In this document: positions 1-8,736 of the stretch, one piece after another
Position numbering within the stretch: the stretch's first letter is position 1
Layout: every line of letters starts with the position of its first letter
DNA from: an uncultured Clostridium sp.
Lineage (GTDB): Bacteria; Bacillota; Clostridia; TANB77; CAG-508
Direction: 5' to 3'
Length of the DNA: 31,163 nt
Assembly: GCA_900553405.1 (NCBI GenBank)
Contig: USDF01000019.1
Location: 1-31,163 of the forward strand
Made by a program: the position numbers and the translations under genes
Notes under the pieces: model-generated
Database searches by the model: none
The model's input: the letters and a program-made list of their open reading frames with translations, nothing else
Told to the model about the DNA's origin: nothing

Positions 1-2
1 AA

Positions 3-52
3 ATTAAGACATTTTCCTAAATGATTTATTAAGACATTATCATAAATGAATT
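3..52. repeat. two tandem 25-nt direct repeats
   Basis: Two adjacent imperfect copies, 3-27 and 28-52, both begin ATTAAGACATT and share AAATGA near the end. They lie upstream of the first pilin promoter. The left edge of the window cuts off the context, so more copies may lie outside. They could be operator-like repeats or the remnant of a longer array; function is unknown. Confidence 0.45.
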
Positions 53-83
53 ATAGTAATAGGACTTTTTATTTTGGAAAAAG

Positions 84-112
84 TTGAAAAATAAAAATAA
101 ATAAGTTATAAT
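84..112 (+). promoter_or_regulatory. sigma-A promoter of first pilin gene
   Basis: A TTGAAA -35 box (84-89) and a perfect TATAAT -10 box (107-112) are separated by 17 nt. Transcription would start near 119, giving a leader of about 27 nt that carries the GGAGG ribosome-binding site before the ATG at 146. Confidence 0.75.
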
Positions 113-145
113 TATAGTATAACGAAAAAATGGAGGAAACAACAT

Positions 146-571
146 ATGAAGAATACAAAAAAAATGAGAGTAATACAAATAATAATAATGATTATTACTC
201 TAATGATGACATTAGGAACATCTGTATTTGCAAGATACGATGATGATATAGCAGATAGGGACTCAAAGTTATCTAGTACAACGGTATCAGGAAAAATAGC
301 AACAAATAATTTTAAACCTGGGGAATTAACAGGAGATGACTATGATGTAGCATTTAATATGGCTTCAACCATTGTAGGTGCACTTACAACTGTTGGAATA
401 GTTGTAGCAGTTGTTGGAATTATAATATTAGGAATTAAATACATGATGGGAAGCGTAGAGCAGAAGGCAGATTACAAAAAAACAATGATACCATATTTAA
501 TTGGATGTATATTAATTTTCTGTATATCAACAATTGTGTCTATTATATATAATTTAGTATCACAATTATAA
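146..571 (+). CDS. VirB2-like T4SS pilin, paralogue 1
   Basis: This is a 141-residue small membrane protein with an N-terminal signal/membrane segment (about residues 8-30, ending near FA-R) followed by a short polar stretch. Two further hydrophobic helices sit at roughly 75-100 and 113-138. They flank a conserved cytoplasmic loop containing GIKYMMGS, KADYKKTMIP and GCILIF. This two-helix-after-signal layout is that of VirB2/TrbC-type pilins of Gram-positive and candidate-phylum type IV secretion systems. Two paralogues follow and the ATPase and channel genes lie just downstream, which supports a structural pilin role. GGAGG precedes the ATG. I infer that the mature subunit spans the membrane twice before extraction; this is not shown by the sequence. 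Confidence 0.8.
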   Translation: MKNTKKMRVIQIIIMIITLMMTLGTSVFARYDDDIADRDSKLSSTTVSGKIATNNFKPGELTGDDYDVAFNMASTIVGALTTVGIVVAVVGIIILGIKYMMGSVEQKADYKKTMIPYLIGCILIFCISTIVSIIYNLVSQL

Positions 572-639
572 AAATAGTAGTAAATAAACAATAAATATAA
601 AAATTATTTATACCTTTTAAGAAAGGAGAATTGCAAAAA

Positions 640-1041
640 ATGAAAAAAATAAAAATAGTAACAGTCATATTATTAATATTGCTAAGTATAATAGCTATAA
701 CTAAACCAATATATGCATCTGATACAAAAAGACACACTGCAGGAGAAATTATATCAGAAGGAAAAGGTTTTATAGAAAAAGGGCAAAATGATGCAGAAAA
801 TAAAATTGGTTCAGATGATTTGAAAAACATGTCAGACACAATATATAATATTTTATTAGTAGCAGGTATAATTATAGCAATCATTGTAGGATTAATAATG
901 GGAATAAAATTTATAATTGGTGGAATAGAAGAAAAGGCAGAAATAAAAGCAATGCTTATACCATATATAATTGGTTGCGTAGTTGTATTTGGAGCTTTTG
1001 CAATATGGAAAGCTGTTGTTGATATATTGCAATCTATGTAA
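640..1041 (+). CDS. VirB2-like T4SS pilin, paralogue 2
   Basis: This is a 133-residue protein with the same plan as its neighbours: a signal segment (about residues 3-24, ending YAS), a polar stretch, then two hydrophobic helices around the loop GIKFIIGGIEEKAEIKAMLIP. It is the most divergent of the three: GG replaces GS and AEIKAM replaces AEYKKTM. I chose the ATG at 640 over an in-frame TTG at 631 because AAAGGAG at 622-628 is correctly spaced only for the ATG. I see no good promoter in the 68-nt gap from the previous gene, so it is probably co-transcribed with paralogue 1. Confidence 0.78.
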   Translation: MKKIKIVTVILLILLSIIAITKPIYASDTKRHTAGEIISEGKGFIEKGQNDAENKIGSDDLKNMSDTIYNILLVAGIIIAIIVGLIMGIKFIIGGIEEKAEIKAMLIPYIIGCVVVFGAFAIWKAVVDILQSM

Positions 1042-1067
1042 ATTTTAGAAAAATAAGTAAAAAATAG

Positions 1068-1096
1068 TTGAAAAATAAAAAAATATATATTATAAT
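1068..1096 (+). promoter_or_regulatory. sigma-A promoter of third pilin gene
   Basis: TTGAAA (1068-1073), a 17-nt spacer and TATAAT (1091-1096) reproduce the architecture of the promoter at 84-112, including the same -35 box. This gives the third pilin its own start site in addition to any read-through. Confidence 0.75.
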
Positions 1097-1131
1097 AAAA
1101 ATAACAATGTAAAAGAGGAGGAAAAAATCAT

Positions 1132-1509
1132 ATGAAAAAACAAGTGAAAATACTTTCTATAGCATTAATAGTATTAACTGTATTATTAGCTATAAGTAAT
1201 GTAGTATTAGCTACAGACATACCAGGAAAAATAGATCAAATAGCACAAGGTAACGCTAGTGCAGATACAACAAAAGTAGTTAATTTAGGTGCAACAATAG
1301 TTACTATTATGCAAACAGTAGGTATAGTTGTAGCAGTTGTAGTATTGTTAGTACTAGGTATTAAATATATGATGGGTAGTGCAGAAGAAAAAGCAGAATA
1401 CAAGAAAACAATGATTCCATATATTGTAGGTGCTATATTAATATTTGCTTCAACTACAATAGTTAATGTAGTATACAACATAGCAAATGGATTTAATGCA
1501 ACAAAATAA
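1132..1509 (+). CDS. VirB2-like T4SS pilin, paralogue 3
   Basis: This is a 125-residue pilin-like protein with a signal segment (residues 5-27, ending VLA-T), a short polar linker and two hydrophobic helices. The central loop GIKYMMGSAEEKAEYKKTMIP is nearly identical to that of paralogue 1. A strong GAGGAGG precedes the ATG. It has its own promoter and is followed at once by a terminator, so it can be made at high level independently of the secretion machinery. That fits a major pilin, with the other two as minor or alternative subunits, but this assignment is inference. Confidence 0.8.
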   Translation: MKKQVKILSIALIVLTVLLAISNVVLATDIPGKIDQIAQGNASADTTKVVNLGATIVTIMQTVGIVVAVVVLLVLGIKYMMGSAEEKAEYKKTMIPYIVGAILIFASTTIVNVVYNIANGFNATK

Positions 1510-1517
1510 TAAATAAT

Positions 1518-1546
1518 AAAAAGCTAGCTTCAAGCTAGTTTTTTTG
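1518..1546 (+). terminator. rho-independent terminator after pilin genes
   Basis: CTAGC and GCTAG arms around a TTCAA loop, extended by A/U pairs, are followed by a seven-T run. It lies 8 nt after the third pilin stop codon. Confidence 0.75.
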
Positions 1547-1601
1547 TGAATAATTTTACGAAAACATAACAAATATATTACAAAAATATTAAAAATATAT
1601 T

Positions 1602-1629
1602 AAAAATGCACAAAAGTGCATTTTTTTTT
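1602..1629 (+). terminator. second terminator upstream of T4SS core operon
   Basis: Arms AAAAATGCAC (1602-1611) and GTGCATTTTT (1616-1625) enclose an AAAA loop and run into an uninterrupted T tract. With the hairpin at 1518-1546 it forms a tandem terminator block that insulates the pilin genes from the core operon. Confidence 0.75.
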
Positions 1630-1638
1630 GCTTTTTTG

Positions 1639-1667
1639 TTACATTTTGTAAGACTTTCTGTTATAAT
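1639..1667 (+). promoter_or_regulatory. extended -10 promoter of T4SS core operon
   Basis: TATAAT at 1662-1667 is preceded by TG one base upstream (extended -10). TTACAT at 1639-1644 is a weak -35 at 17-nt spacing. It starts immediately after the tandem terminators, about 50 nt before the PrgI-like gene. Confidence 0.65.
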
Positions 1668-1716
1668 ATATGTAAGTGTAATTAGATATAAAACAAAAGA
1701 AAGGAAATATATTTAT

Positions 1717-2064
1717 ATGGGAACTTATAATATACCTAGAAATGTAAAAGGAGAGGGAAGAATTTTATTTATATTCTCTGGCAAAAGTATGATTTATTCT
1801 GCTATAGGAGCAGGAATTGGATTACCATTTTATTTTATATTTTCAGCATTTAATTTAAATATTGTTGGAATTGTAATAATGGCTCTTATAGCTTTAATAG
1901 GCTTTATAATAGGGACATTTAAATTCCCAGAAATTAGTTCACTTAAATTTACTAAAAAAGTAGGCGGAGAAAATATAGACGATATCATAAAACGTGCAAT
2001 AAAGTTTAAAAAACGTGGAAATAGAATTTATCTATATACAAAGGAGGAAGAAAAGAATGGATAG
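1717..2064 (+). CDS. PrgI-family (VirB3-like) T4SS membrane protein
   Basis: This 115-residue protein starts MGTYNIPRNVKGEGR, the typical opening of PrgI-family proteins of Gram-positive conjugation systems, counterparts of VirB3. Two closely spaced transmembrane helices (about residues 20-45 and 50-70) are followed by the FPE...SLKF region and a basic C-terminus. The frame is open further upstream to 1606, but that extension overlaps the terminator and promoter, and AAAGGAAA is placed for the ATG at 1717. The stop overlaps the next start by 8 nt, which implies translational coupling. Its predicted partner is the VirB4 module encoded next. Confidence 0.8.
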   Translation: MGTYNIPRNVKGEGRILFIFSGKSMIYSAIGAGIGLPFYFIFSAFNLNIVGIVIMALIALIGFIIGTFKFPEISSLKFTKKVGGENIDDIIKRAIKFKKRGNRIYLYTKEEEKNG

Positions 2065-3271
2065 TATCAAATTACTAACAATCATTTTAACAGTAGTACT
2101 TGGAATAATGTTTTTACTTTTAGTAGTATTAGCATTTATGTACATATCTTCTAAAATGAAAAAGAATGAAGGAAAAGAGAAGATAATTACACCAAATGGA
2201 AAAACAAAAACAAGAAAGTATAAAGAATATAGAACAGAATCAATAATGGATTTTATGGAATTTGATACTGTTGTAGACAATATGATTTCGCAAAAAGATG
2301 GTATGCGTTATATTATGGTAGTAGAATGCCAAGGTATTAACTATGACTTAATGTCAGAAGTAGAAAAAAATTCTGTAGAAGAAGGATTTATACAATTTTT
2401 AAATACTTTGCGTCATCCTGTACAAATATATACACAAACAAGAACAATTAACTTGGATAGTAGTATACAAGCATATAAAGAAAAGGTAAAAGAAATTCAA
2501 TATGCATTAGAAAAACAAGAAATGCAATATAACCAAATGGTTCGTTCAGAAGCTTATACACAAGAACAATTAAATAGAGCATATTTTGAACTTACAAAAC
2601 AAAAAAATCTTTATGAATATGGAAAAGACATCATTTACAACACAGAAAAAATGAGCTTAAACAAGAATGTATTAAATAAAAAATATTATGTAGTAATACC
2701 ATACTTCTTGGAGGAACTTGGAGATAACAATTTTGATAAAGAAGAGCAAAAAAATATGGCATTTTCTGAATTATATACAAGAGCACAATCTGTAGTAAGA
2801 ACATTAGGAGTATGTGGAATAAACGCAAAAGTAATGACATCAAATGAATTAGTAGAATTACTATATGTTGCATACAATAGAGATGAAGCAGAAGTATATG
2901 GATTAGACAAAGCGTTAAAAGCAGGATATGACGAACTTTATACTACAGCTCAAGATGTTGTAGAAAAACAAATGAAAGCATTAGATAAAGAAATAGAAGA
3001 AGAGGCATTGGAAAAGGCAAGAAGTAAAGTTACAGAAGCAAAATCTGAAAAACAAAAGGCATTACAAGAGAAAAAAGAAAATAAACGTGACTTAATAGAT
3101 GAACTTGCAAAACTAATTATTGAAGAAAATACTCAAATACTTGGCGCAGATATTGCAGAAAATGCAATAGAAAAAATAGACAATGAAAAGGAAAAAGAAA
3201 AAGAAGGAGGAACAAAAGATAATGTGGAAAAACAAAAAACAAAAAGAACTAGAAAAACAAAGACAGCTTAA
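2057..3271 (+). CDS. membrane-anchored VirB4 N-terminal-domain-like protein
   Basis: This 404-residue protein has an N-terminal transmembrane helix (about residues 6-33). A globular domain follows (FMEFDTVVDNMISQKDG..., FLNTLRHPVQIYTQTR) resembling the N-terminal domain of VirB4/TraC ATPases. A long central segment is predicted coiled coil, and the C-terminal tail is very Lys/Glu-rich. There is no Walker motif. AAGGAGG at 2041-2047 fixes the ATG at 2057 rather than the earlier in-frame ATG at 2015. The gene overlaps the ATPase gene by 50 nt. I infer that a VirB4 unit is split in two, with this part tethering it to the membrane. The domain assignment rests on motif appearance and context. Confidence 0.65.
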   Translation: MDSIKLLTIILTVVLGIMFLLLVVLAFMYISSKMKKNEGKEKIITPNGKTKTRKYKEYRTESIMDFMEFDTVVDNMISQKDGMRYIMVVECQGINYDLMSEVEKNSVEEGFIQFLNTLRHPVQIYTQTRTINLDSSIQAYKEKVKEIQYALEKQEMQYNQMVRSEAYTQEQLNRAYFELTKQKNLYEYGKDIIYNTEKMSLNKNVLNKKYYVVIPYFLEELGDNNFDKEEQKNMAFSELYTRAQSVVRTLGVCGINAKVMTSNELVELLYVAYNRDEAEVYGLDKALKAGYDELYTTAQDVVEKQMKALDKEIEEEALEKARSKVTEAKSEKQKALQEKKENKRDLIDELAKLIIEENTQILGADIAENAIEKIDNEKEKEKEGGTKDNVEKQKTKRTRKTKTA

Positions 3272-5201
3272 TAATAATGATTATTCAAATCCAGATGAAT
3301 ATCAAATTTTAAAAAAGAAAACCATAAAAGAATTAATAGCTCCTTCAGGAATAGATGCAAGTAACATAGATCACTTAGAAATAATTTCAAATGTTACAAG
3401 ATACGCAAGAAGTTTCTTCGTTTCTGAATTACCAAGAGTGGCAACATTCCCAGAATTATTTAGGGACATGTACTTATTCGGAGATATAAATACTTCTATA
3501 TACATAAACCCAATTGCAGAATCTAGATCACAAAATGAGTTAAATAGAACTATTAACGAACTTGAGACAGAAAGAATTATAGCAGCAGATAGAGGAAATA
3601 TTAACAGAGAAAGTACATTAGGACAAAAAAGATTTGAAGCAGAACAATTAAGAGATGAAATTGCAGCAGGTTATAATAAACTATTTGAAGCATCAGTAGT
3701 ATCTACATTATTTGCATATAGTCTAGAAGACTTGGATAGATATACAAAATTATTAGCATCTGAAATGTCAAAATCATTAGTAGGAGTAAAAAGTGCTTGG
3801 GGAATGCAAGAAGAAGCATTCCAAAGTAATTTACCATTAATGCAAGACAAAGTAAAAAAGACACATATATTTGATAGACGTTCAATGGGAACAGTATTCC
3901 CATTTACAACATCAGAAGTTGGACATCCAACAGGTATACCACTAGGATTTAACAAACAAACTGGTGTGCCAATATTATTTGATAACTTCCATTCATCACT
4001 TGCAAACTATAATATGGTTATATTTGCTAAGTCTGGTGCTGGTAAATCTGTAACAATGAAAACATTAATTTCTCGTAGTGCAGTGTTAATGGGAATTCAA
4101 AGTTTAGCACTAGATGCTGAAGGTGAATATTCAATAGTTGCAGAAAGTTTAGGTGGAATAAATGTAGTTATTAGTCCAACATCAAAAACAGTTATTAATT
4201 TATTTGATATAGAACCAGAAATAGTAAGAGACGAAATAACAGGAAAATCAAGAAGTGTAGTAAACGTAGAAAGCAAAGTAGAAGATGTTACACAAGCTCT
4301 ACTTACAATGGCAAGAGGTAGTACAAGATCTCAAGAAGTAAACGAACTTACAAAGCAGATTATATCAGAAGCTGTTGCAGAGGAATATGCTGCAGAGCAT
4401 ATTACAAGTGATCCAGCAAGCTTGTATGAATCAAATGCAATTATGAGTGGAGATGTACTAGGAAGAAAAAAGAAAGATATGCCAACTATAGGTTCTTGGT
4501 ACAAAAGAATACTAAAAAAAGCAGAAGAAAATAAGAATGTAGACTATCAATTCCATTATAGCTATTTAATTAAAGTTATGAAACAATATATTCGTGAATA
4601 TAACGGACAAATGGCATATTTTGATGGACAATCTACATTTGATTTATTAGATGGAACATTATTTATAAACTTGGATATTTCTCAACTAGAAGAAAGATTT
4701 GCAAGACCTTTGGCACAACAAATTTTGCTTTCTTGGATTTGGGAAAAATATGTTAAGAAAAATAGTGAAGATAGAACAAAAGCTTCTAAAAAAAGAGTAC
4801 TAGTTGATGAAGCTTGGATGTTACTTCCATACCCAGAAGCCGTAGACTTTTTAAATACAATGGCACGTCGTGCTAGAAAAAGAAATGTATCTTTAGCAAT
4901 TATTTCTCAAAGATTTCAAGATTTCTATGAGAAACCAGAAGCCCAAGCAGTTTTAACTTCATCTGATACAAAGCTATTCTTAGCACAAGATAAATCTGAA
5001 ATACAATATTTAAAAGAAGTATTTAAATTAAGCTCTGGAGAAGCTAACTTCTTAGTAACATGCTTTAAAGGAGAAGGTCTTTTAAAAGTAGGAGCAGATA
5101 CAGCAATTATTCAAATAAAGCCAACTGCAAAAGAATTTGAATTCGTTGAAACAAATATCAATAAGTTGGTTCAAATGAACAAAAAGAAAGAGGAGTACTA
5201 A
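3222..5201 (+). CDS. virB4: VirB4-type T4SS ATPase
   Basis: This is a 659-residue ATPase with no transmembrane segment. Walker A is AKSGAGKS at residues 269-276 and Walker B is VLVDEAW with D529/E530. It is followed by MARRARKRNVSLAIISQRFQDF, the arginine-rich and SQ sensor region typical of VirB4/TraC/TrbE. ALDAEGEYS, just after Walker A, is also characteristic. VirB4 proteins power pilus assembly and substrate transfer at the inner face of the channel. AAGGAGG at 3204-3210 supports the ATG at 3222, inside the end of the preceding gene. The first 220 residues contain SFFVSELPRVATFPELFRDM, a common VirB4 N-terminal feature. This is the most secure family assignment in the cluster. Confidence 0.93.
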   Translation: MWKNKKQKELEKQRQLNNNDYSNPDEYQILKKKTIKELIAPSGIDASNIDHLEIISNVTRYARSFFVSELPRVATFPELFRDMYLFGDINTSIYINPIAESRSQNELNRTINELETERIIAADRGNINRESTLGQKRFEAEQLRDEIAAGYNKLFEASVVSTLFAYSLEDLDRYTKLLASEMSKSLVGVKSAWGMQEEAFQSNLPLMQDKVKKTHIFDRRSMGTVFPFTTSEVGHPTGIPLGFNKQTGVPILFDNFHSSLANYNMVIFAKSGAGKSVTMKTLISRSAVLMGIQSLALDAEGEYSIVAESLGGINVVISPTSKTVINLFDIEPEIVRDEITGKSRSVVNVESKVEDVTQALLTMARGSTRSQEVNELTKQIISEAVAEEYAAEHITSDPASLYESNAIMSGDVLGRKKKDMPTIGSWYKRILKKAEENKNVDYQFHYSYLIKVMKQYIREYNGQMAYFDGQSTFDLLDGTLFINLDISQLEERFARPLAQQILLSWIWEKYVKKNSEDRTKASKKRVLVDEAWMLLPYPEAVDFLNTMARRARKRNVSLAIISQRFQDFYEKPEAQAVLTSSDTKLFLAQDKSEIQYLKEVFKLSSGEANFLVTCFKGEGLLKVGADTAIIQIKPTAKEFEFVETNINKLVQMNKKKEEY

Positions 5202-5216
5202 AAGGAGAGAAATAGT

Positions 5217-7760
5217 ATGAAAAAAATTACAAAAAAAAGCATACTACAAAAGATAACAATTTCAATATTAAGCATAATGCTACTTTTTAATTTCATAGTG
5301 CCAACTTATTCTCATGCAGATTTTGGTGGAGTATTATTGAGCCCGGTAGTAGATTTACTTTGTTCTATAGGTGACGCAGTAATTAATTTGTTACAAATTT
5401 GTATGACAGGTGAAGGTGGAAACGTAAATTTCAGTATGAGTGCATTTTTAGTAGAAGATGATGAATTTTGGGCAAATGCAGATGGAAAATATGATGAGTA
5501 TATTGGATCAGGAGGATCTACGACAGAAAATGTTGATGTAGAAAAAGATTTTGAAAAAGGTTGGTTTGGAATTTCAGACAAATATCACATTCCTGTAGCC
5601 ACATATAGCCCAGAGCAAATATTTGCTGGCAAAGTTCCAGGATTGGATATAAATTTTATTAATCCTAATGGAAGCAAAATAGTAAATATAGCCGGAAAAG
5701 ATGTAGAAATAAATTCAGCAAAACAACTTCAAGGAACTATTGCTTCATGGTATGTAGCAATTAGAAATTTAGCTGTTGTAGGTTTACTATCAATTTTAGT
5801 ATATGTAGGTATAAGAATTATTATATCTAGTACAGCATCAGATAAAGCTAAATATAAACAAATGTTAGTAGATTGGCTAATTGCACTATGTATATTATTC
5901 TTTATGCATTATTTAATGTCATTCATATTAACAATGACAGAATCTGTTTGCACAGCAATAGCAGGAGATGGTTCTTCTAATATAACTGTAAATGTAACAG
6001 ATGAAAATGGAAGTCACACATTTAATACAAACTTATTAGGATTGGCTAGATTTAAAACACAATACAAAGACTTCGGACCTAAAATGGCATATTTAATTAT
6101 GTATTTAGCATTAGTAATTTATACTGTAGTGTTTACATGGTTCTATTTAAAAAGGTTATTAATGATGGCGTTTTTAACTTTAATAGCTCCAGCAGTAGCA
6201 CTTACATATCCAATAGATAAAATGAATGATGGTAAAGCACAGGCATTTGATGCATGGCTTAAAGAATATGCTTTTAATGCATTAATTCAACCATTCCATT
6301 TAATTATTTACTATGTATTTGTTACTAGTGCTATGGATTTGGCTAGTACAAATATCATATATATGATAGCGGCATTAGCATTTATAATGCCAGCAGAAAA
6401 AATACTAAGAAAATTCTTCGGATTTGATAAAGCAGGAGCAGGAACATTAGGAGCATTAGCAGGAGGATTAACAGCTGGTTCATTAATAAGTAAACTTGGA
6501 AAAGGAAAATCTCGTGGAGGAAGTTCAGGAAAAGCTTCAGGAGGAAACAGTGTAGAATCAGGAGAAAAACCTGTAAGATTCGAGAAGAAACATGATGTAG
6601 GACAAATAGAAGATGGAAATGCTAATAGTGAAGGAGAAACAACAAATGCAGATGAATCTGAAAATGAAGATTATACACAAGATGCATTAGATAAGTATTC
6701 AGCAGATGGATATGGACAAAATGCAGATGGAGAATACTTTAATCCTTGGACAGAGGAATATGATGCTAATTATGATCCAACAAAGGATGCAGCATATATG
6801 TCACAACAACAAAATAACCAAGAAAATGCTTCAACAAATAGTTCAGAAAATAGTTCAGAAAATAGTTCAGAAAATAGTCCAACAAATAGTCCAGAAAATA
6901 ATGAAAAAGATGGTGAGGAAGAAAAGAATCCAAACATGTTCCAAAACTGGACAAGAGCACATGGTATAACCCCAGAATCAGTTCTAAAAGGTGCAGGAAA
7001 AGCAGGTCTAAGAGGAATAACCGGAGCAGCTAAATTTGCTACAAGAACAGCATTTAAAGCGGGAGCTGGAACACTTGCAGGTGCAGTAACATTAGCAAGT
7101 GGAGGAGGATTTGCAGGTGCATCAGCAGCATTTATGGCAGGTTCTAACTTAGGAGGAAGACTTGGAGATAAAGTTGTAAATGCGGGTTCATATATAGGAC
7201 ATGGTATTGGAAGAGTTGGTAAAGCAACTTATGCAGATCTAACAGGAGGTAATAGTAAAGATGCATTACTAGGTGGAACTAGACTTGGAAAAGAATTAGA
7301 CTTAGCTCATGGAAATACAAGATATCAAGATGCAGCAAGTATAAATAACTTTAAAACAGATAAAAATAACTTACAATATTTGAGAGATCAAATGACAGCG
7401 CAAAATGGTGGGGTATCTCCAACTTCTAAAGAAGTAAGAGATAAGATGAATTCTTTTGATCCATATTTATCAGAAGGAATAAAAGATATTAAGGAAATGT
7501 TAAGAGCACAAAAAGCAGAACAATATGGAATAAGTAGTAAGCAAGCAGCTATTATTGCAGCTATAGGAAAAGAAAAGGGAATTACAGCAGATATATTAAA
7601 TGATGATAAGAAAACAAAAGCACAACAAGCAAACTTAAGACAAGAATTTATAAATAAAGGACAATCAGCTGAGGTTGCTACAAGACAAGCAGACTATACA
7701 ATTAATGTATTAAAAGCACAAAATGGTGTAGCAAATAACTTAAAGAAAATAAAAAAGTAA
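5217..7760 (+). CDS. VirB6/TrbL-like T4SS channel protein
   Basis: This 847-residue protein has a signal peptide (about 1-32, ending SHA). Hydrophobic segments lie near 35-60, 178-203, 217-243, 291-331 (possibly two helices), 350-372 and 378-400. The order and the motif LIAPAVALTYPIDKMNDGKAQAFD resemble VirB6/TrbL polytopic proteins that form the inner-membrane channel. The remaining roughly 440 residues are hydrophilic: an acidic, Asn/Ser/Glu-rich linker containing SEN repeats (about 541-560), an Ala/Gly-rich amphipathic stretch (about 590-670), and a Lys/Gln-rich tail. The long C-terminal extension would face cytoplasm or wall. It starts 15 nt after the ATPase gene with AAGGAGAG upstream. 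Confidence 0.8.
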   Translation: MKKITKKSILQKITISILSIMLLFNFIVPTYSHADFGGVLLSPVVDLLCSIGDAVINLLQICMTGEGGNVNFSMSAFLVEDDEFWANADGKYDEYIGSGGSTTENVDVEKDFEKGWFGISDKYHIPVATYSPEQIFAGKVPGLDINFINPNGSKIVNIAGKDVEINSAKQLQGTIASWYVAIRNLAVVGLLSILVYVGIRIIISSTASDKAKYKQMLVDWLIALCILFFMHYLMSFILTMTESVCTAIAGDGSSNITVNVTDENGSHTFNTNLLGLARFKTQYKDFGPKMAYLIMYLALVIYTVVFTWFYLKRLLMMAFLTLIAPAVALTYPIDKMNDGKAQAFDAWLKEYAFNALIQPFHLIIYYVFVTSAMDLASTNIIYMIAALAFIMPAEKILRKFFGFDKAGAGTLGALAGGLTAGSLISKLGKGKSRGGSSGKASGGNSVESGEKPVRFEKKHDVGQIEDGNANSEGETTNADESENEDYTQDALDKYSADGYGQNADGEYFNPWTEEYDANYDPTKDAAYMSQQQNNQENASTNSSENSSENSSENSPTNSPENNEKDGEEEKNPNMFQNWTRAHGITPESVLKGAGKAGLRGITGAAKFATRTAFKAGAGTLAGAVTLASGGGFAGASAAFMAGSNLGGRLGDKVVNAGSYIGHGIGRVGKATYADLTGGNSKDALLGGTRLGKELDLAHGNTRYQDAASINNFKTDKNNLQYLRDQMTAQNGGVSPTSKEVRDKMNSFDPYLSEGIKDIKEMLRAQKAEQYGISSKQAAIIAAIGKEKGITADILNDDKKTKAQQANLRQEFINKGQSAEVATRQADYTINVLKAQNGVANNLKKIKK
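6838..6895 (+). repeat. 12-bp tandem repeats inside VirB6-like gene
   Basis: About four to five copies of a 12-nt unit (TTCAGAAAATAG with TC/CA variation) encode the residues S-E-N-S repeatedly. The copy number could change by slippage without shifting frame, altering the length of a disordered linker. Confidence 0.7.
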
Positions 7761-7786
7761 ACAAATAAAATAGGAGGACAATTGCA

Positions 7787-8722
7787 ATGAATAAAATTGT
7801 ACGTATATGGAATCAAAATAGAAAATTAATAATTGCGGCAATTATTGCAATTGCCCTTCTTATTATTGTTATTCAAGTGTTAAATCAATTTGCAAAAGAG
7901 AATAAAACTAATAATCAAAAAGAAAATACTATAGAGGGGTTACCAACAAAATCTATTATAGGGGGACAAACTGTTTCTAACGAGATAACACAAAATAATG
8001 TAGAAGAGATAGAGAATTTTATTAAAAAATGTAATAGCGGAGACATAGAAGGTGCATATAACATGCTTACAGATGATTGTAAGGATGTAGTTTTTGCAAA
8101 TAAATTAGAGAATTTTAAAGTAGGGTATTATGATATTATATTTTCTAGTAAAAGAACTGGAGATATAGAAAATTTTATAAGCAGTAATAAAAGATATACT
8201 TATAGAGTGAAATTCTATACAGACATGTTATCTACAGGAAGCACAAAAGATATGGAATCTTATCAAGATTATATTACAATAGATGAAAATAAGACAGAAG
8301 GTAAATTAAGTTTAAACTCATTACTTTATAGAAAAAATATAAATAAAGAAACTGAATTAAATGGAATTAAGGTAATTGTAGTATCTCAACAAATATATAA
8401 AGATTATGAAAAATATGAAGTTAAATTCGAGAATACAACAAATAATAGGATTTTAATAGATACAAGAACACAAACAAAATCTGTATACATTCTTGGAAGT
8501 AATGGAGTATCATATGGTTCTAATATTTCAGAAATATCAAGTTCTTTATGTGAAATACCAGCAAACTTTTATAGAACATATACAATAACATTTAATAAAA
8601 CATATAGTGCAGGAGTACAAACAGAAGGAATTGCGTTTACAGATATCGTGCCAGATTATGAGAAATATAAACAAAATACAAAAGATTATAGTCAAAGATT
8701 AAGAATAAGTGTTTCTATGTAA
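7787..8722 (+). CDS. VirB8/TcpC-like membrane-anchored T4SS protein
   Basis: This 311-residue protein has a short cytoplasmic N-terminus and one transmembrane helix (about residues 13-32). The extracytoplasmic part contains an NTF2-like fold candidate (EIENFIKKCNSGDIEGAYNMLTDDC..., residues about 70-190) and then a beta-rich domain (about 195-305) without cysteine pairs. Bitopic proteins with NTF2-like periplasmic domains at this locus position are the VirB8/TcpC class, which form scaffold rings in the envelope. The AYNML(T/S)D(D/E) motif recurs in the protein encoded at 12002, so the two look distantly paralogous. AGGAGG precedes the ATG. Confidence 0.62.
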   Translation: MNKIVRIWNQNRKLIIAAIIAIALLIIVIQVLNQFAKENKTNNQKENTIEGLPTKSIIGGQTVSNEITQNNVEEIENFIKKCNSGDIEGAYNMLTDDCKDVVFANKLENFKVGYYDIIFSSKRTGDIENFISSNKRYTYRVKFYTDMLSTGSTKDMESYQDYITIDENKTEGKLSLNSLLYRKNINKETELNGIKVIVVSQQIYKDYEKYEVKFENTTNNRILIDTRTQTKSVYILGSNGVSYGSNISEISSSLCEIPANFYRTYTITFNKTYSAGVQTEGIAFTDIVPDYEKYKQNTKDYSQRLRISVSM

Positions 8723-8736
8723 AGGTGGTGACAGAT

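Noticed and set aside
281..285. CGG at 282-284 in the first pilin gene as a used arginine codon
   Set aside because: It straddles ACG GTA (Thr-Val) and is not in frame; the same applies to the other coding CGG occurrences I checked.
1606..1716. Upstream extension of the PrgI-like protein to an ATG at 1606
   Set aside because: The extension covers the terminator T tract and the promoter, and the PrgI family begins at the MGTYNIPRN sequence.
6706..6969. 87-codon plus-strand frame rich in Gln/Met inside the VirB6-like gene
   Set aside because: It is an alternate-frame reading of the repetitive linker, with no ribosome-binding site and a biased composition.
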